DNA of 64,000 nucleotides, taken from contig CM066313.1 in the NCBI GenBank assembly GCA_033807775.1, positions 89,599,484 through 89,663,483 of the forward strand, written 5' to 3'. Positions 55,001 through 64,000 of the stretch are shown piece after piece. The stretch comes from Saussurea involucrata. Its lineage: Eukaryota > Streptophyta > Magnoliopsida > Asterales > Asteraceae. Every line of letters starts with the position of its first letter. Position 1 is the first letter of the stretch. The translations under genes were made by a program, and so were the position numbers. Under the pieces are notes generated by a model. The model ran no database searches and was not told where the DNA came from. It was given only the letters and a program-made list of their open reading frames with translations.

Positions 55001-56181
55001 ACTAGAAGTGTAACCTATCAACTTAGGTAGTTTTGGGTTATGTTCGGAAGTAAACTCGAGTAGCAATTGTTAAATTAATGCTATGTGTTCCTAAAAATGA
55101 TTGGTGTTTCACTTAGAGATCGGAAGCTTAAGTGAGAAGTATTGAAGCGAGGAAGCCACATGAGTTTTTCTAACTAAAAATACGTGATTTTAACGTGTTT
55201 TCTGAAGTAAGTAAATAAAGAGAAATATCATGCTTTATTCGTATGATTTAATTGCATGAAAGCTTTCTGTGAAGTTATATGAGATGTATGCATGCATTGT
55301 GGTAGACATAAATTGGCTAAGTCGGGGGGAGGTTCCGCCAGTGCTCACGCCGGGGGGAGGTTCCGTTTATGCCATGGGAGGATGTACCCAGTAAGGCAGC
55401 GTGAGACTGACTCGTTGTCAGTGTGCCATTTACGGGAGCGGATTTATCCGTGAAAGTTTTATGGAAAGTTATGTGAAAGTTTTATGTAAAGTTATGTGAA
55501 AGTTTTATGCAAAGATATTTGAAAGTTATAAACTGTTTTTAAATGATTTTGAGAACTGTCAGGAAGGAGCTCACTAGACCTCATGGTCTAACCCTCGCAT
55601 TTTCCAAACTAAACCTTTTCAGGTAAGCAGATAGTAGGAGACTCAGGTAAATGAGCAAGAGCAAGATAGAGTACAGATGCAGATAGAGACAGTGCCTTTG
55701 ACACTTATAGAAACTAGTAATTTCTCATTTGTGTATATGTTGTTTCCGCCAACCTAAGTTTTGAGGCAGATGTAATGAAATTTTTAGGACCCAATATTGT
55801 AATTCTTTAAATTTAAATGCTACGTATGCTTTATTTAGACTGGGTTGTTACATTTATTTGATGTTTTAGAAGAGAATTAGATTTTATTTTGAGATTATAT
55901 TGGTAAAACATAAGCCTGTTCCACCTTGTTCCAACTTGTTCCATGGGGTGGGGGTGGAACAGGCATGTTCCAGTTTGTTCCACCTTGTTCCAGTCTGTTC
56001 CACCTAAAAATCCTGTCAAATGTGGGACAATGGATCATGTTCTGTTCTGTCATGTCCAGTGTACCAAACGTACCCTTAGTGGTGATCATAACTTTGTTCA
56101 AATGGACAAAATTACATAATCTAAGAGGGACCAAAATAGGCCGGAATTGACCATCTTCTGTCTTGGTTCAATTTACTTCAA

Positions 56182-56326
56182 TTTTTTTTTGAAAAGGTGT
56201 CCTAGGCTATATCTAGACTAATCCCTTGGCAATTTATGACTGTAAGACATCAGCCTTGATTAAAGCTCAGTGGTCACAAGTTGTGTACGACTGGATTCGA
56301 ACCAGTACGCCACAATCCTTGTGGTT
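56182..56326 (-). mobile_element. SINE copy 3, internally deleted
   Basis: It matches SINE copy 2 but lacks about 45 bp across the box A/B spacer. The breakpoint lies at a 4-base repeat AACC. The flanking repeats AATTTACTTCAA (56170-56181) and AATCTACTTCAA (56327-56338) differ at one base. Confidence 0.85.
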
Positions 56327-56675
56327 AATCTACTTCAAGTTCATACTGGAATATATTTTATATTTTTCAAATGAAAACAAATATTGTATTTATTTGTTGG
56401 TGTCTTTTTTAAAACCGAATCAATTTAGAACTGAATCATAAGCTTTTCAAAACAATTTCGTTTTCAATTTTTTTTAATTGTGGTCCTATTTTGTTTACAA
56501 ACCGTGTACAACCATAATATTAATTGCATCATTTTCATTTATTTGTAATGACATTGATTAATATAAATGATAATTTTGAATTAGAAAAAAAAGTATTGAA
56601 GAAAGTAATTTAATGTATATTTTAATTATTTTATTTATCTATATCAAATAATATAATTAATTAAAAGTATATATA

Positions 56676-57045
56676 TACTATATTATAAAACATTTATGAA
56701 AAACTTTTAAAAACAATCTCTAAAGCTTCATGTATTGCTATTTAACGGTAATTACTTAAAATCTTTTAAAAACAACTAATGAAGCTTTATTTACCGCTTC
56801 TAATGCTAATTACTTGATTAATATTTATCTCTAACAACCTTCAAATCCTTAAATCGTGGACTTTTATTAATTAATCATTATCTCTAACCACTCTCAAATC
56901 CTCAAATCATGAACTCCTTAAAAAACGTTATTCTTTAAACAAATTTATAAAAAAACATGACCGTTTTCTCAAAACCACACATTAAAATAAATTAAAACAT
57001 TAAAATCGAGATATATCGCGTTACATTGCACGAGTAGACTTCTAG
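56676..57045 (+). mobile_element. Helitron-like non-autonomous fragment
   Basis: The left part is ACTATATTATAAAACATTTA, the right end is GTAGACTTCTAG followed by T, and the right end is preceded by CGCGTTACATTGCACG. These resemble known plant Helitron termini (TCTATACTATATTATAAA and CTAG). Its first ~180 bp recur at 59285-59454. Confidence 0.42.
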
Positions 57046-57535
57046 TTAGTAATAAAAATATTTAACTAACGTATTTTTTTATCTAAATAATTAAAAAGTA
57101 TCTAAGTAATTAATATTCAAGTATCCTGATTCCTGCATAATCTTTTTTCCAACTAAGGCCATCCGTAGCCGGTGCGGGATGGGGCTCGGGATGGGCTCGG
57201 GATCCTGCGGGGTGGGCTACGGGGCGAGCGGGGAAAGCGGGGCGGGGATGAATCCGGGGATGGGATCCCGGATCATCCCGAAGCTTTTTAAAAAAAAAAA
57301 TTTAATTAAATTTTTAAAAATATATAACCGTTGAACGGCTCTATTATTAAAAAAAATTTATTTTTCTCAATTTAATCCCACTATATATTTAACCCTCAAC
57401 CTCTTATTTCTCACACCTCTCAACCTCTTATTTCTCACACCTCTTATTTCTCACACTATCAAATTCTCTTATTTCTCACACCTCTCAAACTCTCTCAAAT
57501 TCTCTCAACCTCTTATTTTTCACACCTCTCTCATC

Positions 57536-58045
57536 ATGAATTCAAACAGAACACCTACATCCCGTCGTAACCGACCGAATACACCACAATCGCAAGAAGA
57601 TCAAGAACTTGGTTTCCAAGCGTTTACACAACAAGGTTATCATCTGCAATTCTCGCAACAAATTCCGCCACAATGGTCGCAACAAAATCCGCCACAATAT
57701 CCGCAACAATTTCCCCAACAATTTCCCCAACAATTTCACCAACAATTTCACCAACAAATTCCTTACCAATTTACACGTCCCGGGTTGATTGAACAAGGTT
57801 TTACTCCTGCCAACTTCAATCTCGACGACGACATTGTTCCGGAAACCCAACCTTCTACCCCGAACACACCACAATCTATCCCGACATAACAATCTAACCC
57901 GAAACCATCAAATCCGAGACCAACGAAAGCCGCCAAACAAACGTGGAGTAAAGCCGAGGAACTCGCGTTAGTGTCGCCGTGGGTTGACGTTTCGGAGGAC
58001 CCCGTGGTCGGTAACGCACAAAGCGGTGGTAATTATTTTTATTGA

Positions 58046-58103
<58 letters not shown>

Positions 58104-58792
58104 CTTAATTTTACATAAATGTAGGAAGTTTTTGGGGCCGAATCGGGCATGTGTTCTTTACTCGCATGGGTCGTGAACCAGGTTATAGATCAACCCATCA
58201 ACTCAATAGCAATTTCAACGACCTCAATAAAAGAGTTAATTCGTTTGGCGGCATCTACAACAACTTGCTCAATAATAGATCAAGCGGGATGAGTGAGGCC
58301 GATATATCCCGAACGGCACACGAACGGTATCTAGCACGCCATAAAGTTGCTTTCACTCACGAACAAGTTTGGGACGTCCTAAAAAAATGTCCAAAATGGG
58401 GAGCCGTTCCAACGATGACGACAACTTCATCGCGGGGTTCAAAACGTACCCAACCTTCCGATGATGACGATGACGAGCAAATTCAACGACCCATCGGGAG
58501 AAACAAGGCAAAAAAATCATCAACGAGTAATACGTCCGGGGCGAATACAGACGAAAGTGTTACTCAGTTGTTGGCGACGTTCAACGACAAGATTGATGAT
58601 ACAATGAAATACAAAATGAAAAAAATCGATCTCGAACTTCAAAGGTTAGAACACGAACGAGAAATCGAACGAGATAAACGATTTGAGAAAGACTTCGAGT
58701 ATTTCATAACCCCGCATGATCACCTTACGGGAAACGCTTTGAGGGCTACTTTAGCGAGAAAAGAGCAAATCCAAAAATTTCATAATTGGTAG
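57536..58792 (+). pseudogene. PIF/Harbinger ORF1, Myb/SANT-like and NAM-associated-type protein
   Basis: Exon 1 57536-58028 and exon 2 58125-58792 with a phase-1 intron (GTAATT...AAATGTAG) holding a long ATT microsatellite; 386 codons in all. The N-terminal Gln/Pro-rich part (QFSQQIPPQWSQQ) is followed by the Myb/SANT-like region (KQTWSKAEELALV) and STHQLNSNFNDLNKR. A basic region (KRTQPSDDDDDE) and a charged C-terminal helix (LELQRLEHEREIERDKRFEK) complete it. A CAA to TAA change at 57887-57889 (compare CAA in copy 1) truncates it at codon 118. The rest is open, so the mutation looks recent. Partner proteins of this type bind transposon ends and recruit transposase. Confidence 0.87.
58045..58101. 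repeat. ATT trinucleotide microsatellite in intron
   Basis: An uninterrupted (ATT)n run longer than in copy 1 lies in the intron of the Myb-like gene. Confidence 0.92.
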
Positions 58793-59284
58793 TGTTTTGT
58801 AATTTTTATTTTTAATGAATGATATGAATTTTAATTTTAATTATTTATCTTATTTTTATTTATTAAAAAATATATAAATATTTTTATTTTGTTAAATAAT
58901 TAAATGTATAAATAAAAGAATTAAAATAAATGAGGTGGCAAAAGGGTTTGAGGGAATGGGGTACGGGTGTTTAGGGATCGTGAGGGATCGAGTGAGGGAT
59001 GGAAGAAAAGCTGATGTGGCGCTGATGTGGAGTGGAATCTTTGAAAGATGCCCTACATGGGGTACTGATGGCCTAATCTATTGTCTTCTCGGGGAAAAGG
59101 AGAATCTAAAAAAAGGTGTTCACAAATATTCCACCACTCTTCGGCACTTGACAGTTGACACCATTCGAATATTATGGTGTTAATTTATCGTTGTATATAT
59201 TATCAAAAATATTATTTTTTCATAAAAATATAACTATGATAAAAAAAATGTTTAGTAATTTATATATCTATATCTGTACTACAT

Positions 59285-59454
59285 TCTATACTATATTATA
59301 AAGAATTTATGAAAAACTTTTAAAAACAATCACTAAAGCTTTATGTACCGCTATTTAATGCTAATTACTGAAAATCTCTTAAAAATTTAATGAAGTTTTA
59401 TGTACCGCTTTTAATGTTAATTACTTGATTAATACTTATCTCTAACAACCTTCA
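59285..59454 (+). mobile_element. Helitron-like 5' fragment, related to 56676-57045
   Basis: It starts TCTATACTATATTATAAAG and follows the first ~170 bp of the fragment at 56,676. It is cut at 59,454 by the gypsy LTR. Confidence 0.42.
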
Positions 59455-60423
59455 TGTAATAACTAAGTTTCAAGCTTAAAAGAAGAATAAAAAATGTGAG
59501 AATAATGTGGAACTTGGTAAATTGAGGGACCAAAGTGTAATTTCGATAGAGGGTATAAAACCCTCAATCTTGGCACAAAACCCTAGGCTATTGTCATTCC
59601 TTCCTTTTGGCGGTTGTGTAAGTGAGCAGAGAAAAGAGGAAGTGAGCTACAACCTACGATTTTGGAAGAAGAAGAAGAAGATTCTCCATCAAACCATTCA
59701 AGGTAATCTTTACTATCTCATGGTAATTATTGATTTTTAGTAATCAGATTATTGAGCAGAGATGACATTGTTTGATTAATCCATTGACTCTTAAGGATGG
59801 GGCAAATTGTAGTTTTATGACCTTAAAAGAGGGTAAGGGGGTGGATTAATCACCTTGTTGAGTGGGAGACTTAGAAATTGGCTTAGGAGGGACTAATCCT
59901 AGACCCTTGTGGTTGAGCAGTATCGTAAATCGCCAAACTCCGGAAACCGGGAGCCCCGACGAGATTCCAGAATAGTGAAGTCCGGATACAAGTCCGGAAA
60001 TAGAATCCGGAAAAGTAGCGGATTCCGGAATGGGATCCGAAAAAGTAGCGGATTCCGGAATGGGATCCGGAAGAGTGGCGGATTCCGGAATGGGATCTGG
60101 ATGAGTGGCGGATTCCGGATTGGGATCCTGGAAAGTGGTGGGATCCGGAACCTTGGTTTCGTATTCGAGAACATTTAGGGATCTGTTCAGATTTTTGGTG
60201 AGTGTCAGTTTAAGACTTACCCCTTTCGCCTTCCTTTAAATAATAGGTGTTCCACCTAGAGAACCGAAGTTCAAGTAAGAAGTTTTGCGCAAGAAAGACA
60301 GGTGAGTTTTCTAACTAAATATGTGATTTAAATGTGATTTCCGAAGTAGGAAGCAGATATGAAAATGATATGCTTTTATTACTGATACGTGTGTTTGGAA
60401 AGTTAAATTAAATGTATGCATAC
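59455..60423 (+). mobile_element. Truncated gypsy LTR, same family as the solo LTR
   Basis: TGTAATAACTAAG start, a TATAAAA at 59554-59560, an AACCCTAGG leader block, a 30-bp TCCGGAAT array, and the segment TTTTCTAACTAAA(A)TATGTGATTT shared with the solo LTR. Copia LTR sequence begins at 60424, so the 3' part was displaced by that insertion. Confidence 0.8.
60014..60133. repeat. Tandem array, 4 x 30 bp, in the gypsy LTR
   Basis: Four units of exactly 30 bp have core AGT(A/G)GCGGATTCCGGA and a GGGATCC-type second half. Because the unit is a multiple of three it also reads as a 10-residue repeat, but there is no reason to think it is translated. Confidence 0.92.
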
Positions 60424-60623
60424 TGTTGGGTCACCAAAGATTTGAAATTGACTCACCGATGTTTTCCCTAAAATCCTACTTAGAATATTTTAGTTTGGTT
60501 CTTCATATGACTTGTACATTATAGCAACTGTTCGGTGAAGTCGAAGATCAACCGAAACCAAGCTTGAAGACTCTCTACTTGTGGAAAATAGAAGACTCTT
60601 CTCAACAAACAAACAAGTCATCA

Positions 60624-60803
60624 TTCACCGAAGTTGTCCTCACAATTCGGTGAACAACATGTCCACCGATTTTGTTCTCACAAATCGGTGGTCAACATCT
60701 CCACCGATAATGCTTGCATTATTCGGTGGACATCTTCCACCGATGTGGTCTTCAGAAATCGGTGGAACTCTTCCCACTGATGAGGATACTTAAATCGGTG
60801 GGA
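60624..60803. repeat. Five hairpins with CACCGA/TCGGTG arms in LTR U3
   Basis: Hairpins lie at 60624-60654 (TTCACCGAA/TTCGGTGAA), 60663-60691 (CCACCGAT/ATCGGTGG), 60700-60730 (TCCACCGA/TTCGGTGGA, one bulge), 60735-60767 (TTCCACCGAT/ATCGGTGGAA) and 60772-60803 (TCCCACTGAT/ATCGGTGGGA). Outer stem bases vary in a paired way between copies. Confidence 0.82.
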
Positions 60804-61138
60804 TCTTTGTGAAATTGGTTTTCTTGCAGATGTTTTCAAAGACCAATGACAATTGTATCGGTGAAACATCATCGGTATGATTGTCTTGGAATCCACATCA
60901 AGAAGATCATTTACTTCGGGACAAAATCTGCTTACAGGCAAAAGCAACCTTTTGTCTTATTATCTTTTTGGAAGATGTCCTTTCAGCATGGCTTCTATTC
61001 CTTGTTTCAAGAAAAAGGTGATGGTGACTTATCAGCTTTTTAGAAGTCCGCTGGTACTTTTCAGAAGTCCTTTGGTATGTTACAAGTAACTGAAGGATAT
61101 TCGTACTAAGCATTTAATGCTCCGTACCTTACCTTCAC

Positions 61139-61145
61139 TATAAAA
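61139..61145 (+). promoter_or_regulatory. TATA box of the right-edge copia
   Basis: TATAAAA about 300 bp before the LTR end, in CACTATAAAAGGAAG context. Transcription would start near 61,170. Confidence 0.7.
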
Positions 61146-61439
61146 GGAAGAAGACTCCTCCATGCAAATCACGCTTTCTGGATTTCTCTCAGTGCAAGAT
61201 TTTCATATTGCTTGATAACCTTATAGCTTTGCTCTTAGTGTTCTCTGCTGTTTTGTTTAGTATACTTTGTGAAAGATTGTTAGAATAGTTTATCTGTTCT
61301 TTTCCGCAATAGTCTTTAAGCTTCTTTGTGTAATTCTAGTTGAAAGATTTTCAATAAAAGAATTAAAATTGTGAAAATTTTGAGTATTGTATTCAACCCC
61401 CCCTCTACAATACTTGTTAAGCCATCTGGGACTAACAAG

Positions 61440-61451
61440 TGGTATCAGAGC
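61440..61451 (+). other. Primer binding site of the right-edge copia (tRNA-iMet)
   Basis: TGGTATCAGAGC, two bases after the LTR end. Confidence 0.95.
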
Positions 61452-61482
61452 AGAAAGTTTAATCCCATAAACTTGATCTGCG

Positions 61483-64000
61483 ATGGATGCCTCTTCTTCT
61501 TCTACAATTGAAAACTTTTTTCAAAACAACTTTTCTGAGAATGGCTCCATAACCAAACCTCCTAAGTTTAATGCTAACAACTTCTCTTTGTGGAAGAGCC
61601 GCATGATGCTATTCATGGAAGGAGTGGATACTAGATATCCAACCATTCTCAAAGAGGGGCCTATCATCCCCAGAGTTTGGGCTCGCTATGAAACCCAGAG
61701 GCCTGGTAAAGAAACCATGGAAAAAGAAATCTCTAGTGATTCTGATGAAGAAAAATCCAGTGCTACTGGTCGTTACATCCTCAAAAATCCTAAGAAATAT
61801 ACTGATGAGGAAAAACGTTTGGTTTTTCTCGACTCTAAGCTAAGAGCAATTATTGCACTCTCACTTCCTGATGAGGTCTATCACTCTTTGGTTAACTTTG
61901 AAACTGCTAAAGAGATGTGGACCACACTGTGTGTACTGTACGAGGGTACAGTGGAAGTAAAGAAATGTAAAAAGATTGGTCTCATTAGAAAATATGAACT
62001 CTTTGCTTTTGAAAAAGGAGAATCTCTTCCTAGCTACTATAATCGTTTCAACTCTCTTTTAAATGATCTGAAGTTATTGGGCAGAGTCTATGATAATGAG
62101 GAAGTCTTAAGCAAGTTCATGGATTGTCTTCCAGAATTTTGGGAGAATATATGTACTTGCATTAAAACTACCAAGGACCTTGAGTTCATGCCCTTAACTG
62201 TACTTTATGGAACTCTCTTCAGTTTTGAGCAAACAAAGTTACAAAGGAAATCTTTCATCAAAGAGATAAAGAGCTCTTCTATAGCTCTTGTCAGTGAAAG
62301 CTCCAAGAAATCTCAAAATGTTCCTAGAATCACCTATCCGTCATCAGACTCTGACAATGACAGCCAAAATAACTCTACCCACCAAACGGAGGCATATCTT
62401 AGTGATGCTGATGATGAATGTGAGGAAATTATGGTTGAACAATTGTCTGAAGAAATGGCAATGATGGCTGGCTCTAAGAACAAATTTCGTCCTTTCATCA
62501 AATCCAGAAATTTTAGAAAATCTTCATCTTCCAAGACTTCATCTGATAAGTCAAATGAAGAGTGCTATAACTGTGGCAAGAAAGGACACTTTGCATCTGA
62601 GTGTAGGAGCAAGCGTGTTACTAAGTCTAGGAACCCATCCTCTGACAAATATTCTTCAAAGAATGAGAAACCCAGAAATAATCCTTTCAAATCAACCTTT
62701 TCCAAAAAGGATTCCCAATCCTCTTCCTTAGACCATCAGGAGCGCGCTAAGAAGTATAAAGCCAAGTACAAGAAAGAGAAAGAAAGGAGTGAGGGTCTTG
62801 AAAGAAAAGGAAAAGGTCTAATGGCAGAAACTCATGACTGGGATGAAGAAGACACCTCTGACAGTGATTCTCACAATATGTGCTTCATGGCCATTTCTGA
62901 AGAGATGGAGGATTCTGAAAAAGCTACCTCTCCAATGGCTCTTGTGTCGACTGGGTGCTCGACAACTTATGCTCAGGTTTCTGAGCACCATCAAATATAG
63001 TATCTGGATAGTGGGTGCTCACGCCACATGACGGGAAACAAATCTCTTCTCATCAACTATGTGTCTGGAAAGGGTCCATCTGTCACTTTTGGTGATAACT
63101 CTAAAGGCTACACCAAAGGTTATTGAACTATCACTAATGGATCTGTCACTTTCAATAAAGTGGCATTTGTTGAAGGCCTCATGCATAATCTTCTCAGTAT
63201 TAGCCAACTGTGTGATCTTGGATATAAAGTTATCTTTGAACTTTGTATCTGTACTGTTGTGGACAAGAACTTCAACGTGGTGTTATCTGGAAAAAGGATG
63301 GAAAATGTCTATGTCATTGACATGGGACTAAGCAACAATTCATCCAATGTCTGCTTTGTGTCAGATGACTCATCCAAAAGGAACTGGTTGTGGCATAAAC
63401 GTCTCTCTCATCCTAATTTCAAAACTCTCCACAAAATTTCAAATAAAGAGTTGGTGACTGGTATGCCAAAGCTGAATTTTGTCAAAGAAAAGCTGTGTGA
63501 TGCATGTGAAAAAGGGAAGCTCACCAAAACCTCCTTCAAAACCTCCTTCAAAACCAAGCAATGCTCTTCCATCACTCTTCCTCTCCAGATGTTGCACATG
63601 GACCTATGTGGACCAGTCAGCACTCCAAGTCTAGGAGGCAAAAGGTACATTCTTGTGATTGTTGATGAATTTACTAGATATACTTGGGTGTCTTTTCTCA
63701 GGTATAAAAGCGATGCAACTGAAGAAATCATCAACTTTGTCAAGAAAAATGAAGTTCTTAATGGCCAACTTGTTCGTTCGGTAAGAAGTGATAACGACAC
63801 TGAATTCAGAAACAGTGCTCTTGAAGACTTCTTCACTGAGAAATGAATTTCTCAAAACTTCTCTGCAGTCCGTACTCCTCAGCAAAATAGAGTGGTGGAA
63901 AGGAAAAACAGAACTCTATGTGAGGCTGCAAGATCCATGCTAAGTGAATCCAATCTACCCACATATTTTTGGGCTGAAGCTGTTAATACTGCTTGCTTTA
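61483..64000 (+). pseudogene. Copia gag-pol with three in-frame stops (partial)
   Basis: The gag portion 61483-63000 (505 aa) begins MDASSSSTIENF and contains a UBN2-type domain (FNANNFSLWKSRMMLFMEG, EMWTTLCVLYEGT), a CCHC knuckle CYNCGKKGHFASEC and a Lys-rich linker. A TAG at 62998-63000 sits where a Trp is usual, just before the protease motif YLDSGCSRHMTG. The same frame continues past a TGA near 63,124 (usually Gly). The pre-integrase module (WLWHKRLSHPNFKTL, CDACEKGKLTKTSF) and the integrase core with Asp in LHMDLCGPV and SVRSDNDTEF follow. A TGA at 63844-63846 and then RTPQQNRVVERKNR follow to the window edge. There is no frameshift. Confidence 0.9.

Larger units (their letters stand above)
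53764..55852 (+). mobile_element. Solo LTR of a Ty3/gypsy element
   Basis: 2,089 bp, TGTAATAACC...TGTTACA, with no internal gene on either side and MITE sequence flanking both ends. The flanks share TTTA (53760-53763 region and 55853-55856), a 4-bp TSD or an eroded 5-bp one. It has a TATAAAA box at 53860-53866, a dense array of ATCCGGTATT-like words at 54,300-55,000, and the motif at 55572-55598 shared with the LTR at 74-1617. The remnant at 59,455-60,423 belongs to the same family. Confidence 0.85.
53593..56075. mobile_element. Tourist-like MITE split by a solo LTR
   Basis: TTA lies on both sides (53590-53592 and 56076-56078). The termini GGGTGCGTTTGGTAC / GTACCAAACGTACCC match at 14 of 15 bases. 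The element proper is about 390 bp (53593-53763 plus 55853-56075) and contains GGACAGGACA-type repeats on one arm and inverted TGTTCCA-type repeats on the other. Confidence 0.82.
57157..59073 (+). mobile_element. PIF/Harbinger copy 3 (Myb-like gene only), complete ends
   Basis: 1,917 bp with TSD TAA (57154-57156 and 59074-59076) and termini GGCCATCCGTAGCC / GGCCATCAGTACCCCAT. The leader and the last ~270 bp match copy 2, but the gene inside is the Myb-like ORF1, not transposase. One premature stop is present. Confidence 0.93.
60424..61437 (+). mobile_element. 5' LTR of the right-edge copia
   Basis: TGTTGGGTCACC...GGGACTAACA. It has a TATAAAA at 61139-61145 and, upstream of that in U3, an array of five CCACCGAT/ATCGGTGG-type hairpins at 60624-60803. 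Confidence 0.9.
60424..64000 (+). mobile_element. Ty1/copia retrotransposon, 5' part, cut by the window edge
   Basis: A 1,014-bp LTR (60424-61437), an iMet PBS and a gag-pol frame run off the right edge inside integrase. It inserted in the gypsy LTR fragment at 60423. Its coding region is one continuous frame interrupted by three stop codons, so it is probably dead. Confidence 0.92.

Overview
This window is nuclear DNA of a flowering plant, most likely a eudicot. It has plant LTR retrotransposon lineages with plant initiator-Met and Asp tRNA primer sites, plant MULE and PIF/Harbinger transposons, a 22-exon EDR2-type gene, and a lignan/isoflavonoid reductase-type gene. An asterid is plausible but not provable from the sequence alone. 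About three quarters of the window is mobile DNA, much of it nested. No rRNA, tRNA, CRISPR or bacterial-type gene was seen.

Region 1-17,153 is a nest. An old Ty1/copia element on the minus strand (pieces 1618-2178, 9925-11925, 16971-17153) was hit three times. A Ty3/gypsy element whose 3' LTR is 74-1617 landed in its RT region. An Athila-like Ty3/gypsy element (2179-9924, minus) landed in its integrase. A second copia element (11926-16965, plus, TSD GGAAG) landed in its 5' LTR. The Athila-like copy is dead: gag and RT deletions, and a 3' LTR reduced to 15 bp. The inner copia has lost most of its integrase and part of RT.

Region 18,034-21,721 is a complete MULE with a perfect 9-bp TSD, ~220-bp terminal inverted repeats and a decayed PB1/MuDR/SWIM transposase gene. 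Region 23,032-28,738 is a very young 5.7-kb LTR element (265-bp LTRs differing at one base). It encodes only a coiled-coil, gag-derived protein and carries several arrays of short hairpin units. One array of four hairpins at an exact 44-bp period shows compensatory base changes.

Region 28,801-42,160 holds a PIF/Harbinger copy coding for a Myb-like protein only, then a broken pinoresinol/isoflavone-reductase-type gene (exons 31,129-39,890). The last part of its third exon is split by a nearly intact copia element (32,649-39,240) with a 1,462-aa gag-pol frame. A second PIF/Harbinger copy (40,087-42,160) follows and codes for transposase only. A third copy at 57,157-59,073 again has only the Myb-like gene. 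The copies share termini, so the family looks like a two-part transposon.

Region 44,251-50,812 (minus) is the only apparently functional host gene: an EDR2-like PH-START-DUF1336 protein. Twenty-two exons join in frame to 724 codons, with SINEs and a Stowaway MITE in its introns. Region 51,791-57,045 holds MITEs, a solo gypsy LTR inside a MITE, a third SINE and a Helitron-like fragment. The window ends in a truncated gypsy LTR (59,455-60,423) and the 5' part of another copia element (60,424-64,000), whose single-frame gag-pol is broken by three stop codons.
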